NCBI GenBank assembly: GCA_937129505.1 | Contig: CAKZNJ010000346.1 | Location: forward strand, 1 to 9,515 | Origin: an uncultured Anaerolineae bacterium | Lineage (GTDB): Bacteria; Chloroflexota; Anaerolineae; Anaerolineales; UBA4823 | Direction of reading: 5' to 3' | Length of the DNA stretch: 9,515 nucleotides | Part shown: one piece after another, positions 1 through 7,417 of the stretch | Layout of the letters: every line of letters starts with the position of its first letter | How positions within the stretch are numbered: the stretch's first letter is position 1 | Position numbers and translations under genes: made by a program | Notes under the pieces: model-generated | What the model was told of the DNA's origin: nothing | What the model saw: the letters and a program-made list of their open reading frames with translations, nothing else | Database searches by the model: none

Positions 1-42
1 TAAGGGAGAGGGGAAAGGGGTGAGGGAAAATCCGCTCAGGAT
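1..42. other. Polypurine tract downstream of the binding-protein gene
   Basis: The first 30 bases are purines on the + strand except for a T at 1 and at 21. Read along transcription they give a C/T-rich tail just after the stop codon of the binding-protein gene. No hairpin is visible, so I do not call a terminator. Similar CCCTCACCCC/CTCTCCC strings recur as interspersed repeats in several environmental bacterial genomes, but that is recollection and cannot be tested here. Confidence 0.3.
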
Positions 43-1206
43 TTATTTGGGATAGTATAGCTCCAGTTGACCCTGATCGTTGTAGATGTAGGCATAGTAG
101 GGGATATCCTTGCGGTCACCGCGCTCAGTGAACATCAAGGGTCCGGTAATGCCCTGAACATCCGTCATGGTGCGCATGATCTGGGCAACCGCATCGGGGT
201 CGGTCGAACCGGCTTTCTGGATAGCCGCAACGAGAGCGTTTAACGCATCGGCTGCATAAACCGCCCAGATGGAGCCGGGCATTTCGTTGAATTTCGCCTT
301 ATAGGCATCCATGAACTCAATCGAGGCGGGGTAGGTCAGGAACTGGGGCATGGGCTCATTCAGGTGAATGGAGCCTTTGATCACATCCACGCCGGCGATC
401 TTCTCAAATTCGGGGGTTGGCACGGAGTTGTTCCCGACGAAGAGTCCCGTGTAACCAGCTTGGCGGGCTTGCTTCAGCAGCAGAGCGGCTTCAGGATAGT
501 AGGCGGTGAAGAACCAGACATCGGGGTTGATTTCCTTGATCTGGCTGACAACGGCGGAGTAGTCGCTTTCGCCCGGCGTGATGGCATCATAATAGACCAA
601 TTCGGCCTGCCCGGCATCTAGGTAGGGTTGGAGGAATTTCTTGGCATCTTCGGCAACGCCGCGGCCGTAGTCTTGATTGTCATGCATGATGGCAATGCGT
701 TTCGCACCCAGCACTTCTACGGCGAACTTGGCAAAGAATTCGGACTGCGTATCATCCCGTCCGGCAGTGCGGAAGAAGTAGGGGCGCTGTTTTTCCATGG
801 TCAGGCGCACTGCGGTGCAGCCGTAACCTACCGAGACAACCTTGTTGGCATCATACAGGTCTGCCGCAGGGGCGGTAACCGAAGAACCATAGGAAGCAAT
901 GACTTCCTTCAAGCCTTGCGAGATCAGTTTTTGGGCTGCCAAGGCGCTGTCCTTGGGGTTGGACGCATCGTCGGCAACGACGATCTCGATCTGTTTGCCT
1001 AAAACGCCGCCCTTCTTGTTGATCAGCTCCTGAGCAACCTCAACCGATTGCTTTGCCCATTGACCTTCGGCAGCGAAATCACCGGTCAGCGGCGCTTGTA
1101 AGCCGATCTGGATGGTCTGTGGCTCGGCCGGCTTTGGTTGGCAGGCAGCCGAAACCAATACAAGGGTCAGGACTAGGACAAACAAAATGCTGGAAATTCT
1201 CTTCAT
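43..1206 (-). CDS. ABC transporter substrate-binding lipoprotein, branched-chain amino acid (LivJ/LivK) type
   Basis: This 387-residue protein is the extracytoplasmic ligand receptor of an ABC importer of the Leu/Ile/Val-binding (periplasmic binding protein type 1) family. Residues 1-21 form a signal peptide with a KR start and a hydrophobic core. Cys22 follows SAA, a slightly atypical lipobox, so the mature protein is probably a membrane-anchored lipoprotein. After a short P/E/K-rich linker comes the family opening IQIGLQAPLTGDFAAEGQ, then the KKGGVLGKQIEIVVADDASNP segment typical of LivJ relatives, and two alternating alpha/beta lobes to the C-terminus. Length is normal for the family. The ATG at 1206 is preceded by AAAGGAG about nine bases upstream. 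The gene lies 60 bp downstream of the hydroxyproline dehydratase on the same strand, so co-transcription is likely. That context suggests an amino acid such as hydroxyproline or proline as ligand, but the fold also binds amides, urea and aromatic compounds. Permease and ATPase genes are not in the window. Confidence 0.9.
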   Translation of the reverse strand: MKRISSILFVLVLTLVLVSAACQPKPAEPQTIQIGLQAPLTGDFAAEGQWAKQSVEVAQELINKKGGVLGKQIEIVVADDASNPKDSALAAQKLISQGLKEVIASYGSSVTAPAADLYDANKVVSVGYGCTAVRLTMEKQRPYFFRTAGRDDTQSEFFAKFAVEVLGAKRIAIMHDNQDYGRGVAEDAKKFLQPYLDAGQAELVYYDAITPGESDYSAVVSQIKEINPDVWFFTAYYPEAALLLKQARQAGYTGLFVGNNSVPTPEFEKIAGVDVIKGSIHLNEPMPQFLTYPASIEFMDAYKAKFNEMPGSIWAVYAADALNALVAAIQKAGSTDPDAVAQIMRTMTDVQGITGPLMFTERGDRKDIPYYAYIYNDQGQLELYYPK

Positions 1207-1266
1207 ATCTTTCTACTCCTTTTGAATGTTAGGGATAAAGATTGTTCCTCATGCTGCGTGAGATAA

Positions 1267-2295
1267 TTAACGCAGGATGAAGCCATGCCGCAGGGGGTCG
1301 TGAGGGTTGATCAACCATTCGCACAAACCGGCGATGGAAGCGCTCCCAGAGACCTCAGGGATGACCGCTGGATAAGGACCGTACTGCACCTCCTCAACTA
1401 CCTTGCCGGTAAATGTGGTGCCGATGATGCTTTCGATGGTGATCGGCTGGCCGACGGCAATTTCTTTTTTGGCGTAGTGGAGCGCCAACCTGGCGCTGAC
1501 ACCGGTGCCGGTGGGTGAACGATCCACCTCACCTTCGGCGAAGATGCAGACATTTCGGCTGTGATGTCCCGCCTGAAGGGCTTTGCCGACGAAGATCGTC
1601 CCGTAAAGGAAGCTCAGGTCTTCTTCAAAGGGGTGTTTGATCGGCACTGCTTCCATGACGGCGTGCTTAATGCGCATCCCGACATCAATCAGGGTGCGGA
1701 AGTCCTTTGCTTCTAAGCCCACTCCCACTTCTTCCGCTTGAACAAAGGCGTAAAAAGCGCCGCCAAAGGCAATATCGAAGCGCACCTGCCCTAAGCCGGG
1801 AACTTGCACGGTTTGATCGCTGAGATAGACAAACGAAGGGACGTTATGGAAGGCAACCTCTGTGACCCGTCCCCCTTGTCGCTTGGCATAGGCTGTGATC
1901 AAGCCGGCCGGCGAGTCGATTTTGACCACCGCTTGCTCACCTGCTTTTTCAAGCAAGCCGCAATCCAGCAACACCCCGGTCATGCCGATAATGCCATGGC
2001 CGCACATTGTGCTGTAGCCTTCGTTGTGCATAAAAATTACCCCCACATCGCTCTCGGCGGAGACCGCTTCGGTAAGCAAGGCGCCGTACATGTCGGCATG
2101 GCCGCGCGGCTCCCACATCAAAGCCGTGCGCAGGTGATCGAGATTTTCCTTGATGTAACGGCGTTTTTCGAGGATTGTGCCTTTGGGCAGGGGAGGGAAC
2201 CCTTCCACGATGACTCGCAGGGGTTCGCCGGCAGTGTGCGCATCAATTGTCTTAATGCGGATCCAATCTTCAGGGGGATTCCATGTCAACTTCAT
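1267..2295 (-). CDS. Proline racemase family protein, probable trans-3-hydroxy-L-proline dehydratase
   Basis: This 342-residue cytosolic enzyme belongs to the proline racemase family. The opening IKTIDAHTAGEPLRVIVEG (from residue 14) and the MCGHGIIG motif (Cys98) are family hallmarks. In racemases and 4-hydroxyproline epimerases the second catalytic residue is a Cys in SPCGTG. Here the motif is DRSPTGTGVSAR with Thr262. A Cys/Thr pair is the known signature of trans-3-hydroxy-L-proline dehydratase, which removes water to give pyrroline-2-carboxylate, later reduced to proline. Length and the D-R-S-P-x-G-T-G block are normal, so the enzyme looks intact. The ATG at 2295 has a TAGGAGAG ribosome binding site about ten bases upstream. 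It is the first gene of a probable two-gene unit with the binding-protein gene, which fits uptake followed by catabolism of hydroxyproline. Activity on proline as a racemase is unlikely without the second Cys, but substrate choice is inferred from motif only. Confidence 0.88.
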   Translation of the reverse strand: MKLTWNPPEDWIRIKTIDAHTAGEPLRVIVEGFPPLPKGTILEKRRYIKENLDHLRTALMWEPRGHADMYGALLTEAVSAESDVGVIFMHNEGYSTMCGHGIIGMTGVLLDCGLLEKAGEQAVVKIDSPAGLITAYAKRQGGRVTEVAFHNVPSFVYLSDQTVQVPGLGQVRFDIAFGGAFYAFVQAEEVGVGLEAKDFRTLIDVGMRIKHAVMEAVPIKHPFEEDLSFLYGTIFVGKALQAGHHSRNVCIFAEGEVDRSPTGTGVSARLALHYAKKEIAVGQPITIESIIGTTFTGKVVEEVQYGPYPAVIPEVSGSASIAGLCEWLINPHDPLRHGFILR

Positions 2296-2672
2296 CGAGG
2301 CATGCTCTCCTAGGTTGGGCTAAGGAAATTAAACGAGACGGTCGACGGTCAACGCATCAACCCTGCCCCCTTGACAGTGTAGCAACACGAAATTGAAAGG
2401 TATCATAAAAGACGAACTCAACCACGATCAGATAGAATGGGTGGTAAATTGGCTCTACGCTCGCTTATCAGAAAAAGCAACCCTCCTTTCCGTGTCTTTC
2501 CATACGCCTTTTTGGATATCGTTTTTTTCAGAGATACCACTAAGCAGCTTACGATATCGCCCTGATTGTTGCCCCTACCAATCGAGTGTCCGTGCTTATT
2601 TTCACATACTTAAAAGCCCTTGTCAATGAAAGATGTCATGCCTTTGATAACGATAATTAGCATATTTTAACA
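2296..2672. other. AT-rich intergenic region, 377 bp, no supported gene
   Basis: The region lies between the end of the formate dehydrogenase operon and the start of the dehydratase gene. It should hold the operon's transcription end and the promoter of the dehydratase. The best promoter candidate on the minus strand is a perfect TTGACA (2626-2621), a 17-bp spacer, and GAAAAT (2603-2598). It is weak at -10 and would leave a leader of roughly 300 bases. A 7-bp inverted repeat (GATATCG 2515-2521, CGATATC 2552-2558) flanks a T-run, but its 30-base loop makes a terminator doubtful. A tandem GACGGTC repeat sits at 2337-2350. A + strand reading frame at 2393-2629 starts with TTG, has no ribosome binding site and no recognisable motif, so I do not call it a gene. 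Confidence 0.5.
2598..2626 (-). promoter_or_regulatory. Weak sigma-70-like promoter candidate upstream of the dehydratase gene
   Basis: A consensus TTGACA at 2626-2621 is followed after 17 bases by GAAAAT, which matches TATAAT at four of six positions. It points towards the dehydratase and binding-protein genes but lies about 300 bases upstream of the start codon. In AT-rich sequence such a match can occur by chance. Confidence 0.22.
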
Positions 2673-4838
2673 TCAGAATCGTCCCCGGCGCTGTGGTTCA
2701 GGACGTGAAGTTAACTCTTCGGGGCGCGCTTTAGCCACCCGCACAACGGCAGCTTTGTATTCGGGGATTTTGGCTTGCGGATCTAGTTGATCATGGGTGA
2801 GCAGGTTGGCCGCCGCCTCGTGGAAATGAAAGGGGATGAACACCACGCCGGGGTTGGTCTTCTCGGTGACCTGAGCGCGCAGGACGATTGAAGCCCGCCG
2901 CGAGGTTACGCGCACGGCATCGCCGTTCTCGATTCCAAGTTGGATGGCATCCTGCGGGTGAATCTCCATCAAGGGTGCCGGATAGAGATCGTCCATCCAC
3001 GAATGACGGGTCATCGTCCCCCCATGCCAGTGCTCCAACACCCGCCCGGTGCTCAAGACGAAGGGATATTCGTCATCCGGCATTTCGGCGTTGGGCACAT
3101 AGTCAAGCGGATGGAACTTGCCCCGGCCGCGGGGGAAGGTTTCGGCGAACAAATAAGGCGTGCCGGGATGGGTCTCATCCCAAACCGGCGTTTGCAACCC
3201 CCCCTCTTTCTCCAAGCGGTCATAAGTGATGCCGCCGTATTCGGGGACACCGCGCCGAATTTCCTCCATGATCTCGCCGGGATGGGCATAATCCCAGTAG
3301 GCGCTCTGCGGACGCCCCAGTTTGCGTTCGAGGCGCTTTGCCAGATCACAGAGGATTTGCCAGTCAGCTCGCGCCTCGCCGCGCGGGGGAATCGCCTGAT
3401 GCACCCGCTGGACGCGGCGATCGGTGTTGGTAAACGTGCCATCTTTCTCCGCCCACGAAACGGCCGGCAGAAAGACATCTGCAAAAGCTCCCGACTCATT
3501 GATAAACAAATCTTGCGCCACCAGAAACTCCAACCCGATGATCTTTTTGCGCGTGTGGTTGAGGTCTGGCTCCGACATCATGGGGTTTTCTCCCATAATA
3601 TACAAGGCTCGCACTCCATTCGGTCCGACAGCGCTGAGGATCTCGGTTGTAGTTAAACCCAAACGGCGGCTCAATCCCCCGCTCTCCACATTCCACAGCT
3701 TTTCCCAGCGGCGAGCGTTCTCTTCGTTGTCGACACGCTGATAGCCGGGGTAGTGCCAAGGCATGGCGCCCATGTCAGAAGCGCCCTGAACGTTGTTCTG
3801 CCCGCGCAAGGGATTTAAGCCCGTACCGCGCCGCCCGATGTGACCGGTGAGCAACGCCAAGTTGACCAAACTTAAGGCATTCGCGGTGCCATGGGTCGAC
3901 TCGGGGATGCCCAACGCCCAATAAATAGCTGCGTTGCGCGCCGTAGCGTACATCCGTGCCGCTTCGACGATCAGATGGCGCGACACGCCGCTGATCTCCT
4001 CGGCAACTTCGGGAGTAAATTTTTCCATCGAAGCAGCAAAGGCCTCAAAGTTCTCGGTGCGCTGTTCGATAAACTGGCGATTGTACAAGCCCTCTTTCAG
4101 GATGACATGCGCCATCGCCGAGAACACGGGCACATCGGTGCCGGGTTTGAGCGGCAGGTAGAGGGTGGCGTAATCCACCATTTCAATGCGCCGCGGATCC
4201 ACGACGATCAGCTTTGCCCCATATTTGCGCACCGCCGCTTTCATTTGCAAGGCGATAATGGGGTGATTTTCGGTGGGGTTTGAACCGGTGAGGATGAAGA
4301 CATCGTTATCGATCACTTCCGCGGCAGCGTTGCTCATGGCAGAGGAGCCAATTGCCATCTGTAGGGCAACCACGCTCGCGGCGTGGCACAGCCGGGTGCA
4401 GTGATCGACATTGTTGGTGCGGAACAGGGCGCGATAGATTTTTTGCAGCAAATAATTATCCTCATTGGTCGCTTTGGCACAGCAATAGACCGCCAGCGCA
4501 TCCGAGCCATGCTCGCGATAAATCTTCACCAAGCGCTCCGCCACGAGATCAAGCGCCTCGTCCCACGAAACCGCCTGCCATTCTTCCAAGTCAAAAGCCT
4601 GAGTGCGCTCGCCCGGCTTCTGCGGCTTTTTGCGGATCAAAGGCGTGGTCACCCGCCGGGGATGGTAGAGAAAGTCCGCTCCAAAGCGCCCCTTGACGCA
4701 CAAATTGCCCTGATTGACCACCGAGTCAAAGGGAGCTGAGACGTGGTAAATAAAATCATCTTTGACGTGCAACTCCAGATTGCAGCCAACACCACAGAAC
4801 GGGCAGACGGTAGGGACAATTCGATCAGGGGTGAGCAT
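2673..4838 (-). CDS. fdhF: Formate dehydrogenase catalytic subunit, molybdopterin-dependent, cysteine type
   Basis: This 721-residue cytosolic Mo/W-bisMGD oxidoreductase interconverts formate and CO2. A [4Fe-4S] site is formed by Cys12, Cys15, Cys19 and Cys47 (CPFCGVGC, then LCVKG). The metal ligand is Cys151 in DHCTRLCHA. Its codon is TGC, so this is not a selenocysteine enzyme. His152 and Arg345 (NPLRGQNNVQG) match the catalytic His141 and Arg333 of E. coli FdhF. GRVLEHWHGGTMTR (598-611) is a formate dehydrogenase hallmark in the molybdopterin-dinucleotide-binding C-terminal domain. The length fits stand-alone FdhF, not the longer FdsA, whose N-terminal ferredoxin domains are encoded here by the gene upstream. 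I chose the ATG at 4838 because AGGAGG (4851-4846) lies seven bases before it. A TTG one codon earlier is too close to that site. It is the last gene of the operon, 15 bp after its partner. No FdhD or cofactor-synthesis gene is visible. A nitrate reductase or other family member is much less likely given the His/Arg and GRVLEHWH motifs. Confidence 0.95.
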   Translation of the reverse strand: MLTPDRIVPTVCPFCGVGCNLELHVKDDFIYHVSAPFDSVVNQGNLCVKGRFGADFLYHPRRVTTPLIRKKPQKPGERTQAFDLEEWQAVSWDEALDLVAERLVKIYREHGSDALAVYCCAKATNEDNYLLQKIYRALFRTNNVDHCTRLCHAASVVALQMAIGSSAMSNAAAEVIDNDVFILTGSNPTENHPIIALQMKAAVRKYGAKLIVVDPRRIEMVDYATLYLPLKPGTDVPVFSAMAHVILKEGLYNRQFIEQRTENFEAFAASMEKFTPEVAEEISGVSRHLIVEAARMYATARNAAIYWALGIPESTHGTANALSLVNLALLTGHIGRRGTGLNPLRGQNNVQGASDMGAMPWHYPGYQRVDNEENARRWEKLWNVESGGLSRRLGLTTTEILSAVGPNGVRALYIMGENPMMSEPDLNHTRKKIIGLEFLVAQDLFINESGAFADVFLPAVSWAEKDGTFTNTDRRVQRVHQAIPPRGEARADWQILCDLAKRLERKLGRPQSAYWDYAHPGEIMEEIRRGVPEYGGITYDRLEKEGGLQTPVWDETHPGTPYLFAETFPRGRGKFHPLDYVPNAEMPDDEYPFVLSTGRVLEHWHGGTMTRHSWMDDLYPAPLMEIHPQDAIQLGIENGDAVRVTSRRASIVLRAQVTEKTNPGVVFIPFHFHEAAANLLTHDQLDPQAKIPEYKAAVVRVAKARPEELTSRPEPQRRGRF

Positions 4839-4845
4839 CAAGATC

Positions 4846-4851
4846 CCTCCT
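4846..4851 (-). promoter_or_regulatory. Ribosome binding site AGGAGG deciding the fdhF start
   Basis: A perfect AGGAGG lies inside the 15-bp gap between the upstream stop codon (TAG, 4856-4854) and the fdhF ATG at 4838, with a seven-base spacer. Ribosomes finishing the upstream gene would end almost on top of it, so translation of the two subunits is probably coupled. Confidence 0.75.
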
Positions 4852-4853
4852 TC

Positions 4854-5570
4854 CTAGGTGTGCTCGGCGCGACGTCGGCGGCCGCTGCGTTCCGAACGGG
4901 TCATTTGCAGGATGTCGTCAATGCGGTAACCAATTTCCAACAAATGCTGGCGCTTGAACTTCAATGCGCCCGTTGGACAAACCCCGATACATTGACCGCA
5001 AAAAACACAGGTCGATTCGGGCATCGGGACTTCGTAAAATGTGCTAATTTGGGTTTCGTAGCCGCGCCCCTTGAAGTTAATGGCATAGGTGTACTGGGCA
5101 TCTTCGGCGCAGACTTGCACACAGCGCCAGCACAGCACGCATTTGGCATAATCTCGAATGTACATGGGGTTGTCGTCAATCAGGGGAGGGTGTCGCGGTT
5201 CTGCGTCGGGGAAGCGCGAGCGGTCAGCTCCATAAGCAACCGCCATGGCTTCAATCTCCGGCGCTTCAGACAAATCCACGGTAGCGTAGAGCAGCTCGAG
5301 GATGGTGCGCCGCGCCCGCAAGACACGCTCGCTTTGCGTGTTGACTTCCATGTTCTCTTGGACGACAGAGGTGCAAGCCGGTACGAGCACCCGCGCCCCT
5401 TTAACCTCTACCACACAAATGCGGCACAAGGCGTTGGCGGTGCAGTAGTCGTGATAGCAGATGGCTGGGATTTCTATGCCGATTTGCCGAGCGGCTTTCA
5501 GGATGGTTGTGCCGGCGGGTGCTTGTGTTGGGATGTCATCAATGGTCAGGTGAACCAAATCTTGTGTCAT
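4854..5570 (-). CDS. Iron-sulfur electron-transfer subunit, HoxU / NuoG N-terminal type
   Basis: This 238-residue ferredoxin-like protein probably wires FdhF to the diaphorase subunit. Residues 1-75 are a [2Fe-2S] domain with Cys38, Cys49, Cys52 and Cys66 in the C-x10-C-x2-C-x13-C spacing seen in NuoG and HoxU. Residues 144-154 (CVLCWRCVQVC) and 188-198 (CVFCGQCIGVC) each give four ligands for a [4Fe-4S] cluster. NuoG, FdsA and HoxU normally carry a His/Cys-ligated [4Fe-4S] motif (H-x3-C-x2-C-x5-C) between these parts. Here the matching stretch, about residues 92-120, holds no His and no Cys, although the preceding helix RRTILELL is still recognisable. The C-terminus is basic (residues 226-235 are rich in Arg). 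The ATG at 5570 has AGGAG six bases upstream. It is the middle gene of the operon, 100 bp after the NuoE-NuoF fusion and 15 bp before fdhF. A hydrogenase partner role is possible in general, but no hydrogenase gene is present here. Confidence 0.9.
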   Translation of the reverse strand: MTQDLVHLTIDDIPTQAPAGTTILKAARQIGIEIPAICYHDYCTANALCRICVVEVKGARVLVPACTSVVQENMEVNTQSERVLRARRTILELLYATVDLSEAPEIEAMAVAYGADRSRFPDAEPRHPPLIDDNPMYIRDYAKCVLCWRCVQVCAEDAQYTYAINFKGRGYETQISTFYEVPMPESTCVFCGQCIGVCPTGALKFKRQHLLEIGYRIDDILQMTRSERSGRRRRAEHT

Positions 5571-5670
5571 AGCGGGCTCCTAGAGAGGGGCGGTATCGGT
5601 AAAATTGGGCAAGAAGGGCAGGGAAGACCCACAGCTCAAGTCGGCGATTGCGAACGGTGTCCTCATCGGC

Positions 5671-7380
5671 TCAGTGAAACAAGTGAGGCCAATGGTTCAT
5701 GGCGCTCAGGATGGCAGAGGCGGCCGTCTGCCCTAGACCACAGATCGAAGAATCCGCCATCGTCCAACCGACATCCTGCAAGCGTTCCCAATCGCCCGGC
5801 AGGGGTTTGCCATGCAGGATGCGCTCGAGGATCTCCAATTGGCGCTGGGTGCCGATCTGACAAGGGTAACACTTGCCACAGGACTCTTCGGCGAAAAAGC
5901 GCGCTAGGCGATAAAGGGGATCGCGCAGGTCACGACTGGCATCGAAGACGGTAATCACCCCTGCGCCAAGAGGGATGCCGACATCTCGCAACCCCTCAAA
6001 ACTGAGAGGGGTATCCAGATGGTCGGGGGTAGCAAAAGCGCCTGCCGCTCCACCGATCAAGGCAGCTTGGAAGGGGTGTTCATCACGCATCCCCATGCCC
6101 AAATCGTCAATCAGATGGCGCAGCGGCACCCCCAGCGGCACCTCGTACAAGCCGGGGCGCTTTACATCGCCAGACAGGCAGAACAATTTTGGGCCCGGCG
6201 ATTGGGCTGTGCCCCAGCGGCGGTACGTTTCTGCGCCTATCCGCAGGATGAGCGGGATATTGGCAAACGTTTCAACGTTGTTGATCACCGTCGGCTTGCT
6301 GAACAAACCATGGGTGGTCGGAAAGGGCGGTTTCAGGCGGGGAAAACCACGCTTGCCCTCGATGGACTCAAACAGGGCGGTCTCCTCGCCGCAAATGTAA
6401 GCCCCCGCACCACGGCGGATCTCGACCGTGAACGAAAAATCACTGCCCAAAATGCGCTCGCCAAGCAAGCCAGCACCCTTCGCTTCTTCTACGGCTTGGG
6501 TCATCACGCGATAGGGCAGCATGTATTCGCCGCGAATGTAGAGATACCCCTTTTCTGCGCCGATGGCATAGGCGGCGATGAGCATCCCCTCCAAAATAGC
6601 ATGGGGATTATCTTCCATCAAAACGCGGTCTTTGAATGCCCCCGGTTCGGCTTCGTCGGCATTGCAGACGACGTATTTCGGCTTGCCTTCCGCTTTGGCA
6701 GCGCTTTCCCATTTGATGCCGGTGGGAAAAGCTGCTCCGCCGCGCCCGACCAAACCCGACTGCTTAACTTCTGCGATGATCGCTGCAGGAGGGCGCTGCA
6801 AGGCTTGCTCCAAGGCGCGATACCCCTCGTGCTGCCGGTATTCGTCCAAGCGCACCGTGGTGTGACGGCCGCATAAGGCGGTCAACAGGCGCACATCTCC
6901 ATCCACGTAGGTGAGCGGTCGGGTAGCTGTCGCCGCCACCAGCTCCTGCCACGTCTGGGCAGGAGAGGCTTTCGCCGGCAGGCTCTGCACCAACACCGCC
7001 GGGGCGTGATCGCACAGGCCGAGACAAGGCGATTTCTCAACTTTTACCGAGGCAGGTTCCCCGGCAACAGGTTGCGTTGTCTGAAAGACGATCTGTTTGA
7101 AGACGGTATCTGCGCCGGCTAAGGCGCAGGCGGGGTCGTTGCAAATGTGCAAGTGGACTTCCCCAACTGGCTCACGGTGAAAGAGGGTGTAGAATTCGAC
7201 CACCCCAAACACTTCTGCCAGCGGCACCCCCAAGGCGCGCCCAATCTGAGCGGCTACTTGGTCGGAAATGTAGCCAAATTGCTCTTGGGCAGCGTGTAAG
7301 GCAGGCAGAAGCGCTGTGCGACCTTCGGGGGCGAGGGTTTTAAGGATGTTTTCAAACGAGGGGGATGAGGGTTGGCTCAT
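5671..7380 (-). CDS. NADH-binding diaphorase subunit, NuoE-NuoF fusion (FdsG-FdsB type)
   Basis: This 569-residue protein passes electrons between the formate dehydrogenase and NAD(P)+. Residues 1-150 are a complete NuoE/FdsG thioredoxin-like domain with [2Fe-2S] ligands Cys80, Cys85, Cys119 and Cys123. From about 160 it is NuoF/FdsB: the FMN/NADH-site glycine loop VGRGGAAFPTGIKW (211-224), CNADEAEPGAFKDR (239-252), RRGAGAYICGEETAL (322-336), an SLBB region, and a [4Fe-4S] site at Cys501, Cys504, Cys507 and Cys547. It ends 22 residues after the last ligand, so the extra C-terminal ferredoxin domain typical of bifurcating HydB-type subunits is absent. The ATG at 7380 is chosen although it lacks a clear Shine-Dalgarno site. 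The only longer frame begins with TTG at 7458, upstream of the predicted promoter, and adds 26 hydrophobic residues that do not belong to the family. First gene of the operon. Confidence 0.92.
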   Translation of the reverse strand: MSQPSSPSFENILKTLAPEGRTALLPALHAAQEQFGYISDQVAAQIGRALGVPLAEVFGVVEFYTLFHREPVGEVHLHICNDPACALAGADTVFKQIVFQTTQPVAGEPASVKVEKSPCLGLCDHAPAVLVQSLPAKASPAQTWQELVAATATRPLTYVDGDVRLLTALCGRHTTVRLDEYRQHEGYRALEQALQRPPAAIIAEVKQSGLVGRGGAAFPTGIKWESAAKAEGKPKYVVCNADEAEPGAFKDRVLMEDNPHAILEGMLIAAYAIGAEKGYLYIRGEYMLPYRVMTQAVEEAKGAGLLGERILGSDFSFTVEIRRGAGAYICGEETALFESIEGKRGFPRLKPPFPTTHGLFSKPTVINNVETFANIPLILRIGAETYRRWGTAQSPGPKLFCLSGDVKRPGLYEVPLGVPLRHLIDDLGMGMRDEHPFQAALIGGAAGAFATPDHLDTPLSFEGLRDVGIPLGAGVITVFDASRDLRDPLYRLARFFAEESCGKCYPCQIGTQRQLEILERILHGKPLPGDWERLQDVGWTMADSSICGLGQTAASAILSAMNHWPHLFH

Positions 7381-7417
7381 GATTGGATTGCATGCGAACG
7401 AAAGTAAAGCCCAAAAG

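Noticed and set aside
2393..2629. Possible small gene of 78 codons on the + strand
   Set aside because: It starts with TTG, has no ribosome binding site, runs against all neighbours and shows no recognisable motif. A chance frame in AT-rich intergenic DNA is more likely.
4390..4392. Possible selenocysteine codon in the formate dehydrogenase
   Set aside because: The codon for the metal-ligand residue 151 is TGC, so it is an ordinary cysteine enzyme.
4809..4817. Partial match GGTAGGGAC to the RAYT palindrome inside fdhF
   Set aside because: It encodes part of the conserved N-terminus of FdhF, has no inverted partner, and is short enough to be chance.
4743..5954. Long open frame (403 codons) on the + strand
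   Set aside because: It runs antisense across the small iron-sulfur gene and the end of the NuoE-NuoF gene, both of which carry clear family motifs. The translated + strand product has no recognisable motif and looks like a shadow of GC-rich codon use.
6019..6876. Open frame of 285 codons on the + strand
   Set aside because: It is antisense to the NuoF part of the fusion gene, whose cofactor motifs are intact on the minus strand, and its product shows no family signature.
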